Positions 15,879 to 22,760 of a stretch of 64,000 bases of DNA are shown here, piece by piece (the stretch's first letter is position 1; every line of letters starts with the position of its first letter). Source of the DNA: Elusimicrobiaceae bacterium (lineage in GTDB: Bacteria > Elusimicrobiota > Elusimicrobia > Elusimicrobiales > Elusimicrobiaceae); assembly GCA_017618215.1 (NCBI GenBank), contig JAFZUQ010000006.1, forward strand, positions 124,001-188,000, in the 5' to 3' direction. The translations under genes and the position numbers were made by a program. The notes beneath the pieces are model-generated. The model worked only from the letters and a program-made list of their open reading frames with translations, was not told the DNA's origin and did not search any database.

Positions 15879-18344
15879 TTATTTACGTTTACTTCTTTTT
15901 ACTGCTTTTTTTACAATCTTTTTAGCAGTTTTTTTAACTGCCTTTTTTGCTTTTACGGCAATTTTCTTGGCCGCTTTTTTTGCAATTTTTTTTACTGCTT
16001 TTGATTTCTCAATTTTCCCGAAAACAACTTTTGCGACTTCATCCATGTGTGTTACCGGAATAAGATTGAGTTCTCTTCTAATCTGCTCAGGTATTTCGGA
16101 AACATCTTTTTCATTAGTTTTTGGGTACAAGATTGTATTGATTTTTTCACGGTAAGCTGCCAAAAACTTTTCCTTAATACCGCCGACGGGTAAAACACGC
16201 CCTGTTAAGGTAATTTCACCTGTCATTGCAATACCCTTTTTAACAGGGGTATTGGTAATCAAACTGACTAAAGCCGTACAAATTGCTGTGCCGGCACTTG
16301 GGCCATCTTTCGGAACAGCACCTTCGGGGAAATGAATATGAATATCGTTTTTGTCAAAATCGAACTTCTTACCATACCCTTTTGCACGGGCATAACTTAA
16401 AGCAGCTTGAACACTTTCCTTCATAACATTTCCAAGCGCACCGGTTAAAATAAGGCGGCCTTTGCCTTTAAAAGAGGTGGCCTCAATGGCAAGGGTTTCC
16501 CCCCCAACCGAAGTCCACGCAAGGCCGGTAGAAATACCGATACCGTTTTCTTCCGCTGCAAAATTTGTATATTTTGGAATTCCCAAAAATTTTTCCAAAT
16601 TCTCTTTGGTAACCTTAACTGACTTTTTATCTTCAATATACATTTTGGCAACTTTTCTGGCAATTGTGCCTATTTCGCGTTCAAAGCGGCGCACGCCTGC
16701 TTCACGCACATAATCGCGCATTATAGAATCTAAAGCACTATTATCAATTTTCAAAATATCGTCTTTTAAACCATGCTCTTTTAACTGCCTGGGGATTAAA
16801 TATCTTGTGGCAATTTCGCGTTTTTCATAATTTGTGTAACCGGAAAATTCTATAACTTCCAAGCGATCGCGCAAAGTCGTAGGGATTGATGCTAAAGAAT
16901 TTGCCGTAGTAATAAACATTACTTTTGATACATCAAAAGGAACATCTAAATAATGGTCCACAAAATCTTTATTTTGTTGCGGGTCCAAAAGTTCAAGGAG
17001 TGCAGCAGCTGGATCACCGCGCCAATCGGAACCCATTTTATCAATTTCATCTAGCAAAAATACGGGGTTATTTGTTTTGGCTTTGCTGATACCTTGAATA
17101 ATACGCCCGGGCATCGAGCCGATATAAGTGCGTCTATGACCGCGTATTTCGCTTTCATCACGCACACCGCCAAGGGACATCCTTATAAATTTGCGACCAA
17201 TAGCTGAAGCTATTGATTTTGCAATTGAAGTTTTACCTGTTCCCGGTGGACCGACAAAGCATAAAACAGGCCCTTGCAAACTCTTTGTAAGTTGGCGAAC
17301 TGCAAGATATTCTAAAACACGTTCTTTAACTTTTTCAAGACCGAAGTGATCTGCTTCCAACACGGCTTTAGCTTTTTCTAAGTCCAAAATATCTTCGCTT
17401 GAAATATTCCAAGGCATATTAACAAGCCAATCTAAAAATGTTCTTGAAACAGTTGATTCCGGCGAAAAAGGCGCCATTTTGCTAAGACGTTCAATTTCTT
17501 TATTTGCGACTTCCGCTGCCTGTTTTGGCAGATTATTTTTTTTGATTTTATCGCGCAGTTCATCTAAATCTTTTTGGAAATCATCTTTTTGGCGCAATTC
17601 TTTTTGAATTGCTTTCATTTGCTCATTTAAGTAATATTCCTTCTGCGATTTATCAATTTGGCGTCTGACTTTGGTATGGATTTTTTCTTCCAAATTAATA
17701 ATTTCTACTTCACCGGCAAGAAGTTTTAAAAGTTTCTCAAGACGAGTTTTAACATTTACCGCTTCTAAAATATTTTGCCTTTCTTGTGTTTTAACTATAA
17801 TATTTGAGGCAATGGTATCCGCAAGTTTTGAAGGATCTTCGATCTGCCTTAAAAATGATACCCCTTCAATAGCAATGCGTTTTGAGGCCATAGCATATTC
17901 TTCAAAAGCATCTAAAGTTTGGCGCATTAAGGCCTTGATTTCCGGATTAGGTTCAGCATCATCTTGAGGATAAGTTACCTCTGCAAACCAACATTTTGCG
18001 ACATTATCAAAAGCCAAATTGTTTATTTTTGCACGGGACACCCCCTGTAAAAATACTTTCATGCTACCATCCGGCATTTTTAAAGACTGTGTAATTTCGG
18101 AAAGCACGCCGAATTTATAAATATCATCTTCGGTCGGATCATCAATTTCCGCAATTTTTTGGGAAACGGATAAGACATATTTACCTGTCGTTCCAAGTGC
18201 AAGTTCTATTGCCATAACAGATTTTTTTCTGTCAACCGAAATCGGCAAAGACATACCGGGAAACATCACCACGTCTCTAATAACGATGGCCGGTAATCTG
18301 CTCGGAAACATTGATTCTTTTTTAATGTCATTTGTAAGGTCCAT
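15879..18344 (-). CDS. lon: ATP-dependent Lon protease with Lys-rich C-terminal tail
   Basis: Lon degrades damaged and regulatory proteins in the cytoplasm. The 821-residue chain has the LON substrate domain (about 17-210) and a coiled coil (225-290). The AAA+ module follows, with Walker A GPPGTGKT (365-372) and Walker B FLLDEID. The protease domain has catalytic Ser683 (GPSAG) and Lys724 (GGIKEK). Residues 779-821 form an unusual histone H1-like tail in which 19 of the last 41 residues are Lys and none is acidic. The ATG at 18344 is preceded by AGGGGTG; in-frame sequence upstream lacks coding character. An extended -10 promoter is at 18399-18407. Confidence 0.96.
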   Translation of the reverse strand: MDLTNDIKKESMFPSRLPAIVIRDVVMFPGMSLPISVDRKKSVMAIELALGTTGKYVLSVSQKIAEIDDPTEDDIYKFGVLSEITQSLKMPDGSMKVFLQGVSRAKINNLAFDNVAKCWFAEVTYPQDDAEPNPEIKALMRQTLDAFEEYAMASKRIAIEGVSFLRQIEDPSKLADTIASNIIVKTQERQNILEAVNVKTRLEKLLKLLAGEVEIINLEEKIHTKVRRQIDKSQKEYYLNEQMKAIQKELRQKDDFQKDLDELRDKIKKNNLPKQAAEVANKEIERLSKMAPFSPESTVSRTFLDWLVNMPWNISSEDILDLEKAKAVLEADHFGLEKVKERVLEYLAVRQLTKSLQGPVLCFVGPPGTGKTSIAKSIASAIGRKFIRMSLGGVRDESEIRGHRRTYIGSMPGRIIQGISKAKTNNPVFLLDEIDKMGSDWRGDPAAALLELLDPQQNKDFVDHYLDVPFDVSKVMFITTANSLASIPTTLRDRLEVIEFSGYTNYEKREIATRYLIPRQLKEHGLKDDILKIDNSALDSIMRDYVREAGVRRFEREIGTIARKVAKMYIEDKKSVKVTKENLEKFLGIPKYTNFAAEENGIGISTGLAWTSVGGETLAIEATSFKGKGRLILTGALGNVMKESVQAALSYARAKGYGKKFDFDKNDIHIHFPEGAVPKDGPSAGTAICTALVSLITNTPVKKGIAMTGEITLTGRVLPVGGIKEKFLAAYREKINTILYPKTNEKDVSEIPEQIRRELNLIPVTHMDEVAKVVFGKIEKSKAVKKIAKKAAKKIAVKAKKAVKKTAKKIVKKAVKRSKRK

Positions 18345-18398
18345 ACAACACCCCTTTTTTTTATGAATAAAATTATTTGCCCTTTGGGCATTTTTTAT

Positions 18399-18407
18399 AT
18401 TATACCA
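18399..18407 (-). promoter_or_regulatory. Extended -10 promoter for lon
   Basis: Minus-strand TGGTATAAT lies 55 bases upstream of the lon ATG. The leader contains the small hairpin GCCC AAA GGGC (18379-18389), a possible control site. I see no CIRCE element. Confidence 0.55.
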
Positions 18408-18418
18408 TTTTAGCAAAC

Positions 18419-18448
18419 TTTACATTATCAAAATGAATATGTTAAAAT
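18419..18448 (+). promoter_or_regulatory. Promoter for the WaaP-like kinase gene
   Basis: TTTACA (18419-18424), an 18-base spacer and TAAAAT (18443-18448) precede the ATG at 18474. It is arranged back to back with the lon promoter. Confidence 0.5.
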
Positions 18449-18473
18449 TGATTATGTATTAGGGGTGTGGTAA

Positions 18474-19292
18474 ATGAAAATTAAAAGGAAAGACGGTTCT
18501 GTCTTGGAAATTTGCAAATCAAAAGTCTACGATTTAACAAAACTCGGTTTAACTGATGATTTTTTAAAAAACTTACCGGACAATTTTGATAATATAGGCA
18601 CCACAATATATGCTGCTAGAAATCAAATAAAAGTTTTAGATTCTAACGGTCACAAAATAAATATAAAGAAATACTGTATACCACCGATAATTAACAGATT
18701 CTTTTACTCAACAGGTTTAAGAACCCCAAAATGTATAAGCGCTTTTATAAATGCACAAAAAATTCTAGACGTGGGTTTTGAAACACCAAAACCATATGCT
18801 TATATTATAGAACGCAAAAATGGGCTTATCCGCCACTCTTACTTTATAAGTGATCAAATAGAAAATGCGAAACAAGTACGTGAGTGTCATGGTGTTAGTT
18901 TTATGCAAGCTTATGCCTTATATACCGCACAAATTCATGAAAAAGGGCTTTTCCCCCGCGATTATACCCCCGGTAATATTTTGTGCCGCAAAGAAGACGG
19001 CAAATACCGCTTTTTCCTCATTGATGTTAACAGATTCTATTTTAAAAATAAACCCTTAACTAAAGACCAGGCTCCTTATAACCTTTATACAACAATGTCT
19101 AGTGAAAGAGCTTTGTGCTATTTCATCCGCTGTTATAGCAAATACCGCGGTATGGATGAAAAATATTTAAAATACAAAACCTTTCTTTGCCGTCGTGTAA
19201 GGGCAAAATATAGCGCATTAAAGAAATTATTAAAGAAAATCCCTGGCGTAAAAAAACTTACACTTAAACCTATTAAGAAAAATAACCAATAA
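18474..19292 (+). CDS. Kdo/WaaP-like lipopolysaccharide kinase family protein
   Basis: The 272-residue protein resembles small bacterial kinases that phosphorylate lipopolysaccharide core sugars. Its kinase-like catalytic core reads HEKGLFPRDYTPGNILC (about 153-169), where a D-x4-N arrangement matches the catalytic loop. FFLIDVNRF (about 177-185) takes the place of the DFG-type metal site. The C-terminus is rich in Lys and Arg. There is no signal peptide, consistent with a cytoplasmic enzyme acting on the inner face of the membrane. Substrate is not known. The last 100 bases are duplicated at 19950-20024, showing that this gene was part of the tandem duplication that made the two downstream genes. 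Confidence 0.7.
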   Translation: MKIKRKDGSVLEICKSKVYDLTKLGLTDDFLKNLPDNFDNIGTTIYAARNQIKVLDSNGHKINIKKYCIPPIINRFFYSTGLRTPKCISAFINAQKILDVGFETPKPYAYIIERKNGLIRHSYFISDQIENAKQVRECHGVSFMQAYALYTAQIHEKGLFPRDYTPGNILCRKEDGKYRFFLIDVNRFYFKNKPLTKDQAPYNLYTTMSSERALCYFIRCYSKYRGMDEKYLKYKTFLCRRVRAKYSALKKLLKKIPGVKKLTLKPIKKNNQ

Positions 19293-19294
19293 TT

Positions 19295-19431
19295 TACTAT
19301 TTCCCCCCTTGAAAATATAGAAAAAAACTATTATAATTATCTTGTAGTGAGACTTAAATATTAAGGAGAATAACTATGAGAAAGTTTTTATTATTTGCAA
19401 TTGCAATCTCATTAGGTAGTATTGCTTTTGC
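19295..19431 (+). repeat. 5' module of duplicated cassette, copy 1
   Basis: This 137-base block covers promoter, leader, ribosome-binding site and signal-peptide codons. It matches 20041-20177 at about 133 of 137 positions without gaps. Confidence 0.95.
19309..19337 (+). promoter_or_regulatory. Sigma70 promoter of secreted-protein gene, copy 1
   Basis: TTGAAA (19309-19314), a 17-base spacer and TATAAT (19332-19337), 38 bases before the ATG. The same promoter is conserved in copy 2. Confidence 0.8.
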
Positions 19432-19840
19432 GGCAGGCAATTGGTATTGTGAACGTTTTTCACCTCCCCAATGGCGTTTTAATCTCAAAGGATGTAAAAG
19501 TTGCCCGGTAACTAATAGCCAAGGTGAACTGATCACCTGCGAAAGTTTACCATCCAACCACGTCCCTATTGCTGCACAAGATTGCTGCTGGAATAGGCCT
19601 CCTCTTCAAACCAGTGGCGGTACCGGTGGTGGCAGATATTCCTGCACTACCGACCATTTCGCAGGTTTATACTCTTCCCCAGAATGCGATGCGTTTTTTG
19701 CCCAATACGGCGGGCGCGGCGGAAAAGGGAATAATAAAGGCGGCAAAAACAGTAGCATAAAAAGTAACACTAAAAATGTTGCAAAAGTAACTAAATCTAC
19801 AAAAATTACACCAGTACAAAAAGCAGAAAAGAAAAAATAA
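19376..19840 (+). CDS. Small Cys-rich secreted protein, copy 1
   Basis: The 154-residue product has a clear signal peptide (MRKFLLFAIAISLGSIAFA). The mature part begins with a Cys-rich module (KGCKSCPV, then a Cys, then DCCW, about residues 40-77). A Gly-rich linker and a Lys/Thr-rich tail ending TPVQKAEKKK follow. The N-terminus and C-terminus are nearly identical to the gene at 20122-20715 while the middle has diverged strongly. A point change creates a TAA that ends this copy four codons before the copy 2 frame. It has its own promoter and terminator and a strong AAGGAG. The function is unknown; a disulfide-bonded surface or periplasmic protein is likely. Confidence 0.8.
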   Translation: MRKFLLFAIAISLGSIAFAAGNWYCERFSPPQWRFNLKGCKSCPVTNSQGELITCESLPSNHVPIAAQDCCWNRPPLQTSGGTGGGRYSCTTDHFAGLYSSPECDAFFAQYGGRGGKGNNKGGKNSSIKSNTKNVAKVTKSTKITPVQKAEKKK

Positions 19841-19910
19841 GTCGCCAAATAAAATAGTATATTTACCCCCACAGCATAGTAAAACTATTAAAGTGGGGGT
19901 TTTTATATGT
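19806..19910 (+). repeat. 3' module of duplicated cassette, copy 1
   Basis: The 105-base block with the last codons and terminator matches 20669-20773 at about 101 of 105 positions. Confidence 0.93.
19865..19904 (+). terminator. Terminator of secreted-protein gene, copy 1
   Basis: ACCCCCAC (19865-19872) pairs with GTGGGGGT (19893-19900), with an inner ATAGT/ACTAT pair, then TTTTT. Confidence 0.9.
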
Positions 19911-19949
19911 ATCGTTCTTTATCTATTTAATCTCATATCTATACTATGG

Positions 19950-20024
19950 AAAGTATTAAAATACAAAACCTTTCTTTGCCGTAGTGTAAGGGCAAAATAT
20001 AGTGCTTTTAAAAGACTATTAGGG
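19950..20024 (+). pseudogene. Relic of the 3' end of a second WaaP-like kinase gene
   Basis: About 49 of the first 54 bases match the kinase gene at 19161-19214. The same frame reads LKYKTFLC and VRAKYSA in both. The relic has no start, no catalytic part and no matching stop; it runs into the copy 2 promoter. It shows that the ancestral duplicated unit was kinase plus secreted protein and that almost all of the second kinase was deleted. Confidence 0.85.
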
Positions 20025-20040
20025 AAAACAATTAATAGTT

Positions 20041-20177
20041 TACTATTTCCCCCCTTGAAAATATAGAAAAAAACTATTATAATTACCTTGTAGTGGAACT
20101 TAAATATTAAGGAGAATGACTATGAGAAAGTTTTTATTATTTGCAATTGCAATCTCATTAGGTAGTATTGCTTTTGC
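20041..20177 (+). repeat. 5' module of duplicated cassette, copy 2
   Basis: Counterpart of 19295-19431: promoter, leader, AAGGAG and signal-peptide codons, with about four substitutions. Confidence 0.95.
20055..20083 (+). promoter_or_regulatory. Sigma70 promoter of secreted-protein gene, copy 2
   Basis: TTGAAA (20055-20060), a 17-base spacer and TATAAT (20078-20083), identical in layout to copy 1. Confidence 0.8.
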
Positions 20178-20715
20178 ACTTAATGGCGTAGATTGTTCAG
20201 TGGAAGAAAATTGTCATTGCAATTTCTTCACACAAGAACAATTCTATGGCATCAAAGGATGCTCAAGCTGCCCAGTGCGTGAAAACGGTCACTATGTTAA
20301 GTGTGAGACAATAGCTAATGGAGGTGTGGTTAACACAGATTGTTGTTGGCTTAATACGCCACAACGTCCACAAAACCATCCATGGAGCAATTGCTACACT
20401 AATGCTTATGTGATACTTGATCCAAGCTACGGACCACCATGGGCTAGAAACTGTGTAAAACTTCTTGATGCTTTGGTAGGCAATGGCCCAGAAAGTGGTG
20501 CCGGTGCACCAAATGGTGGCAATGGTAACAATGGTAGCAATGGTAACAATGGTGGGGCTGCCGTTAAAAAGACTAAAGTCAACAAACCGACTGGCCATGT
20601 TATTACACCATCTAAACCTGTAAAAGTTAATACTACGGCCCAGAAATCTTCTGCATCCGCTGCAAAAGTTACACCAGTACAAAAAGCAGAAAAGAACAAA
20701 AAAGCCGCTAAATAA
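20122..20715 (+). CDS. Small Cys-rich secreted protein, copy 2
   Basis: The 197-residue paralogue of the gene at 19376-19840 has an identical 19-residue signal peptide, the shared Cys pattern (GCSSCPV, one Cys, DCCW) and the shared tail TPVQKAEK. Its middle differs. It carries extra Cys residues (CSVEENCHC) and an Asn/Gly repeat (NGGNGNNGSNGNNGG, about residues 132-147). The ATG at 20122 is chosen because copy 1 has only this start behind the same AAGGAG; an ATG two codons upstream exists only here. It has its own promoter and terminator. Function unknown. Confidence 0.8.
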   Translation: MRKFLLFAIAISLGSIAFALNGVDCSVEENCHCNFFTQEQFYGIKGCSSCPVRENGHYVKCETIANGGVVNTDCCWLNTPQRPQNHPWSNCYTNAYVILDPSYGPPWARNCVKLLDALVGNGPESGAGAPNGGNGNNGSNGNNGGAAVKKTKVNKPTGHVITPSKPVKVNTTAQKSSASAAKVTPVQKAEKNKKAAK

Positions 20716-20773
20716 AATAGTATATTTACCCCCACAGCATAGTAAAACTATTAAAGTGGGGGTTTTTATATGT
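20669..20773 (+). repeat. 3' module of duplicated cassette, copy 2
   Basis: Counterpart of 19806-19910, including the C-terminal codons and the terminator hairpin. Confidence 0.93.
20728..20767 (+). terminator. Terminator of secreted-protein gene, copy 2
   Basis: ACCCCCAC (20728-20735) pairs with GTGGGGGT (20756-20763), followed by TTTT. Confidence 0.9.
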
Positions 20774-20788
20774 CTTAATCTTTATTAT

Positions 20789-20817
20789 TTGACCTTATGC
20801 TCCTAATATGTTAAAAT
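20789..20817 (+). promoter_or_regulatory. Promoter of the rimP-nusA-infB operon
   Basis: TTGACC (20789-20794), a 17-base spacer and TAAAAT (20812-20817). Transcription would start near 20824, about 60 bases before the rimP ATG. Confidence 0.75.
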
Positions 20818-20837
20818 AAATTATCAACACATCTTGC

Positions 20838-20863
20838 AAAGCGGCTTTAAAAGCCGCTTTTTT
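20838..20863 (+). promoter_or_regulatory. Terminator-like attenuator in the rimP-nusA-infB leader
   Basis: AAGCGGCTTT and AAGCCGC form a compact GC-rich hairpin followed by TTTTTT, placed after the promoter and before the AGGAGG of rimP. It has the form of an intrinsic terminator inside the leader, so readthrough must be regulated or partial. NusA, encoded by this operon, is a known modulator of such sites, which suggests autoregulation. Confidence 0.65.
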
Positions 20864-20884
20864 GCTAGAAACAGGAGGTTACAC

Positions 20885-21343
20885 ATGCAAAGCAAAAATA
20901 TTATTGAAGAAACAATTTATAAAGCCCTTCTTCAAGACGGTTACGAACTTATTGACCTTATCATACAACACCAAGGTAGCAAAGAACTTTTGCAATTCTT
21001 CGTAGATAAAGAAGGCGGCATAAGTCTAAATGACTGTGAACTTTTAACAAAGAAAATTGATTCCGTTTTAACTATGGAAGATTTAATTGAAGGCGCTTAT
21101 ATACTTGAAGTTTCCTCCCCGGGCATTAAACGCGTGCTTAAAAAACCGGAACACTTTAAAAGATTTGTAGGCGAACGCGCCTGTATCTACCTTAAAACAC
21201 CGCTTGAAAAGCGCGGGCGTTTTACCGGTTTAATTGAAAGCGCAAATGACAATAACTTTGTTCTTGACGACGGAACAAACAAATTTACCTTCGCATACAG
21301 CGATGTAAAAAAAGCTAATTTGGACCCTGTAACAGAGTTCTAA
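20885..21343 (+). CDS. rimP: Ribosome maturation factor RimP
   Basis: RimP assists 30S subunit maturation. The 152-residue protein has the family motifs: N-terminal EETIYKALLQDGYELIDL and DKEGGISLNDCELLTKKID, then LEVSSPGIKRVLKKPEHFKRFVG, and a C-terminal SH3-like domain. The ATG at 20885 follows AGGAGG by six bases; in-frame sequence extends 17 codons upstream through the leader hairpin and is not coding. It opens the conserved rimP-nusA-infB operon, 19 bases before nusA. Confidence 0.95.
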   Translation: MQSKNIIEETIYKALLQDGYELIDLIIQHQGSKELLQFFVDKEGGISLNDCELLTKKIDSVLTMEDLIEGAYILEVSSPGIKRVLKKPEHFKRFVGERACIYLKTPLEKRGRFTGLIESANDNNFVLDDGTNKFTFAYSDVKKANLDPVTEF

Positions 21344-21362
21344 AATAAAGGAGAATTAAAAA

Positions 21363-22760
21363 ATGGAAAATAAAGATTTAATAATGGCCCTTGAAAGTTT
21401 GGAAAGGGAAAAGAATATCAGCCGTGCAGATACAATTAAAACTATTGAAGATGCATTAATTTCCGCACTTCGTAAACATTTCGGAAGAACTGCTTTACTT
21501 ACGGCGAAAATTGATCCGGAAGTCGGCACCATTGAAGCTTATCAAACTTTAGTTGTGGCTGACGAAGTTACAAACCCCGAAGTTGAAATTTCTTTAGAAG
21601 ATGCCAAAAAGGAAAACCCGAAAATTAAAGTCGGCCAAGAACTTGTAATAACTTTAAATGTTGAAGACTTTTCAAGAATCGCAGCCCAAATCGCAAAACA
21701 GGTTTTAATTCAAAAAGTACGCGGAATCGAGCGCGATAATTTATATAAAGAATATAAACCGCGTGAAGGTGAGGTCGTTACCGGTTTGGTAAGAAGATTT
21801 TCAGACAAAGATATTGTTGTGGATCTCGGTAAAGCAGAAGCCCTTTTACCTTATTCAGAGCAAATCAGAAAGGAACGTTACACACACGGAGCACGCGTTA
21901 AAGCAATGATAATGCGCGTTTTAACCCAAACAGATTTTGCTAATATGGATCCAAAAGCAGATCCGGCTTTAGGCCGTTATAAATCTGCAGCTTATCGTTT
22001 AGATAAAGCACAAAGAGGGCCATACATCATCCTTTCAAGAACCTCACCGGAATTTTTACAAAGTTTAATGGAAGTTGAAATCCCTGAACTCAGTGAAGGC
22101 ATTATTGAAGTAAAAGGTATTTACAGAGATCCGGGCGTAAGGGCAAAAGTTGTTGTAAAAAGCAATGACAGTAAAATTGACCCAATCGGCACATGCGTCG
22201 GTATGAGGGGCATTAGAATCCGTGCCGTAACTAATGAACTTTCTGGCGAAAAGATTGATTTAATAAACTTCAGCGATGATATTTCAAGCACGATTATTAA
22301 TGCACTTTCACCTGCAAAAGTTTTATCTGTTAAGATTAAAAGCCATGAAAATAAAAAAGCACTTGCAATTGTTCCTGATGACCAACTTGCAATCGCTATC
22401 GGTAAAGACTGGCAAAATATCCGCCTTGCAAGCCGCGTTTGCGGATGGGATATTGACGTAAAGAGCGAATCCCAACAAAAGCAACAAGGCCAAGAAGAAA
22501 GCCAACTTAAACAAGATGTTTTAAGTGAAGTTGAAGGCATTGGCCCCAAACTTGCGGAAGTTTTAATTAAAGCTGGTTTCACTACCGTTGAAAAGCTCGC
22601 TTCCGTAGGCGTTGAACATTTAGCCACCGTCCAAGGTGTTGGTGAAAAGACTGCTGAAAAGATTATTGAAGGCGCAAAAAAATATTTAGCCGAACATGCA
22701 AATGCTTCCCAGCAGCCAAGCGAGGAGGCACAAAATGACAACAGCGAAGAATCAAAATAA
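21363..22760 (+). CDS. nusA: Transcription termination/antitermination factor NusA
   Basis: NusA binds RNA polymerase and RNA and controls pausing, termination and antitermination. The 465-residue protein has the N-terminal polymerase-binding domain (1-125), an S1 domain (about 130-200, GEVVTGLVRRF) and two KH domains (200-345, with GTCVGMRGIRIRAV and AIGKDWQNIRLASR). One C-terminal helix-hairpin-helix domain (380-445, VEGIGPKLAEVLIKAGF) completes it. AAGGAG precedes the ATG. Its last 26 bases overlap infB, so translation of the two is coupled. Confidence 0.97.
   Translation: MENKDLIMALESLEREKNISRADTIKTIEDALISALRKHFGRTALLTAKIDPEVGTIEAYQTLVVADEVTNPEVEISLEDAKKENPKIKVGQELVITLNVEDFSRIAAQIAKQVLIQKVRGIERDNLYKEYKPREGEVVTGLVRRFSDKDIVVDLGKAEALLPYSEQIRKERYTHGARVKAMIMRVLTQTDFANMDPKADPALGRYKSAAYRLDKAQRGPYIILSRTSPEFLQSLMEVEIPELSEGIIEVKGIYRDPGVRAKVVVKSNDSKIDPIGTCVGMRGIRIRAVTNELSGEKIDLINFSDDISSTIINALSPAKVLSVKIKSHENKKALAIVPDDQLAIAIGKDWQNIRLASRVCGWDIDVKSESQQKQQGQEESQLKQDVLSEVEGIGPKLAEVLIKAGFTTVEKLASVGVEHLATVQGVGEKTAEKIIEGAKKYLAEHANASQQPSEEAQNDNSEESK

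Noticed and set aside
20263-20735. Minus-strand frames opposite the second secreted-protein gene
   Set aside because: The plus-strand gene has promoter, ribosome-binding site, signal peptide and a paralogue; the minus frames have none.
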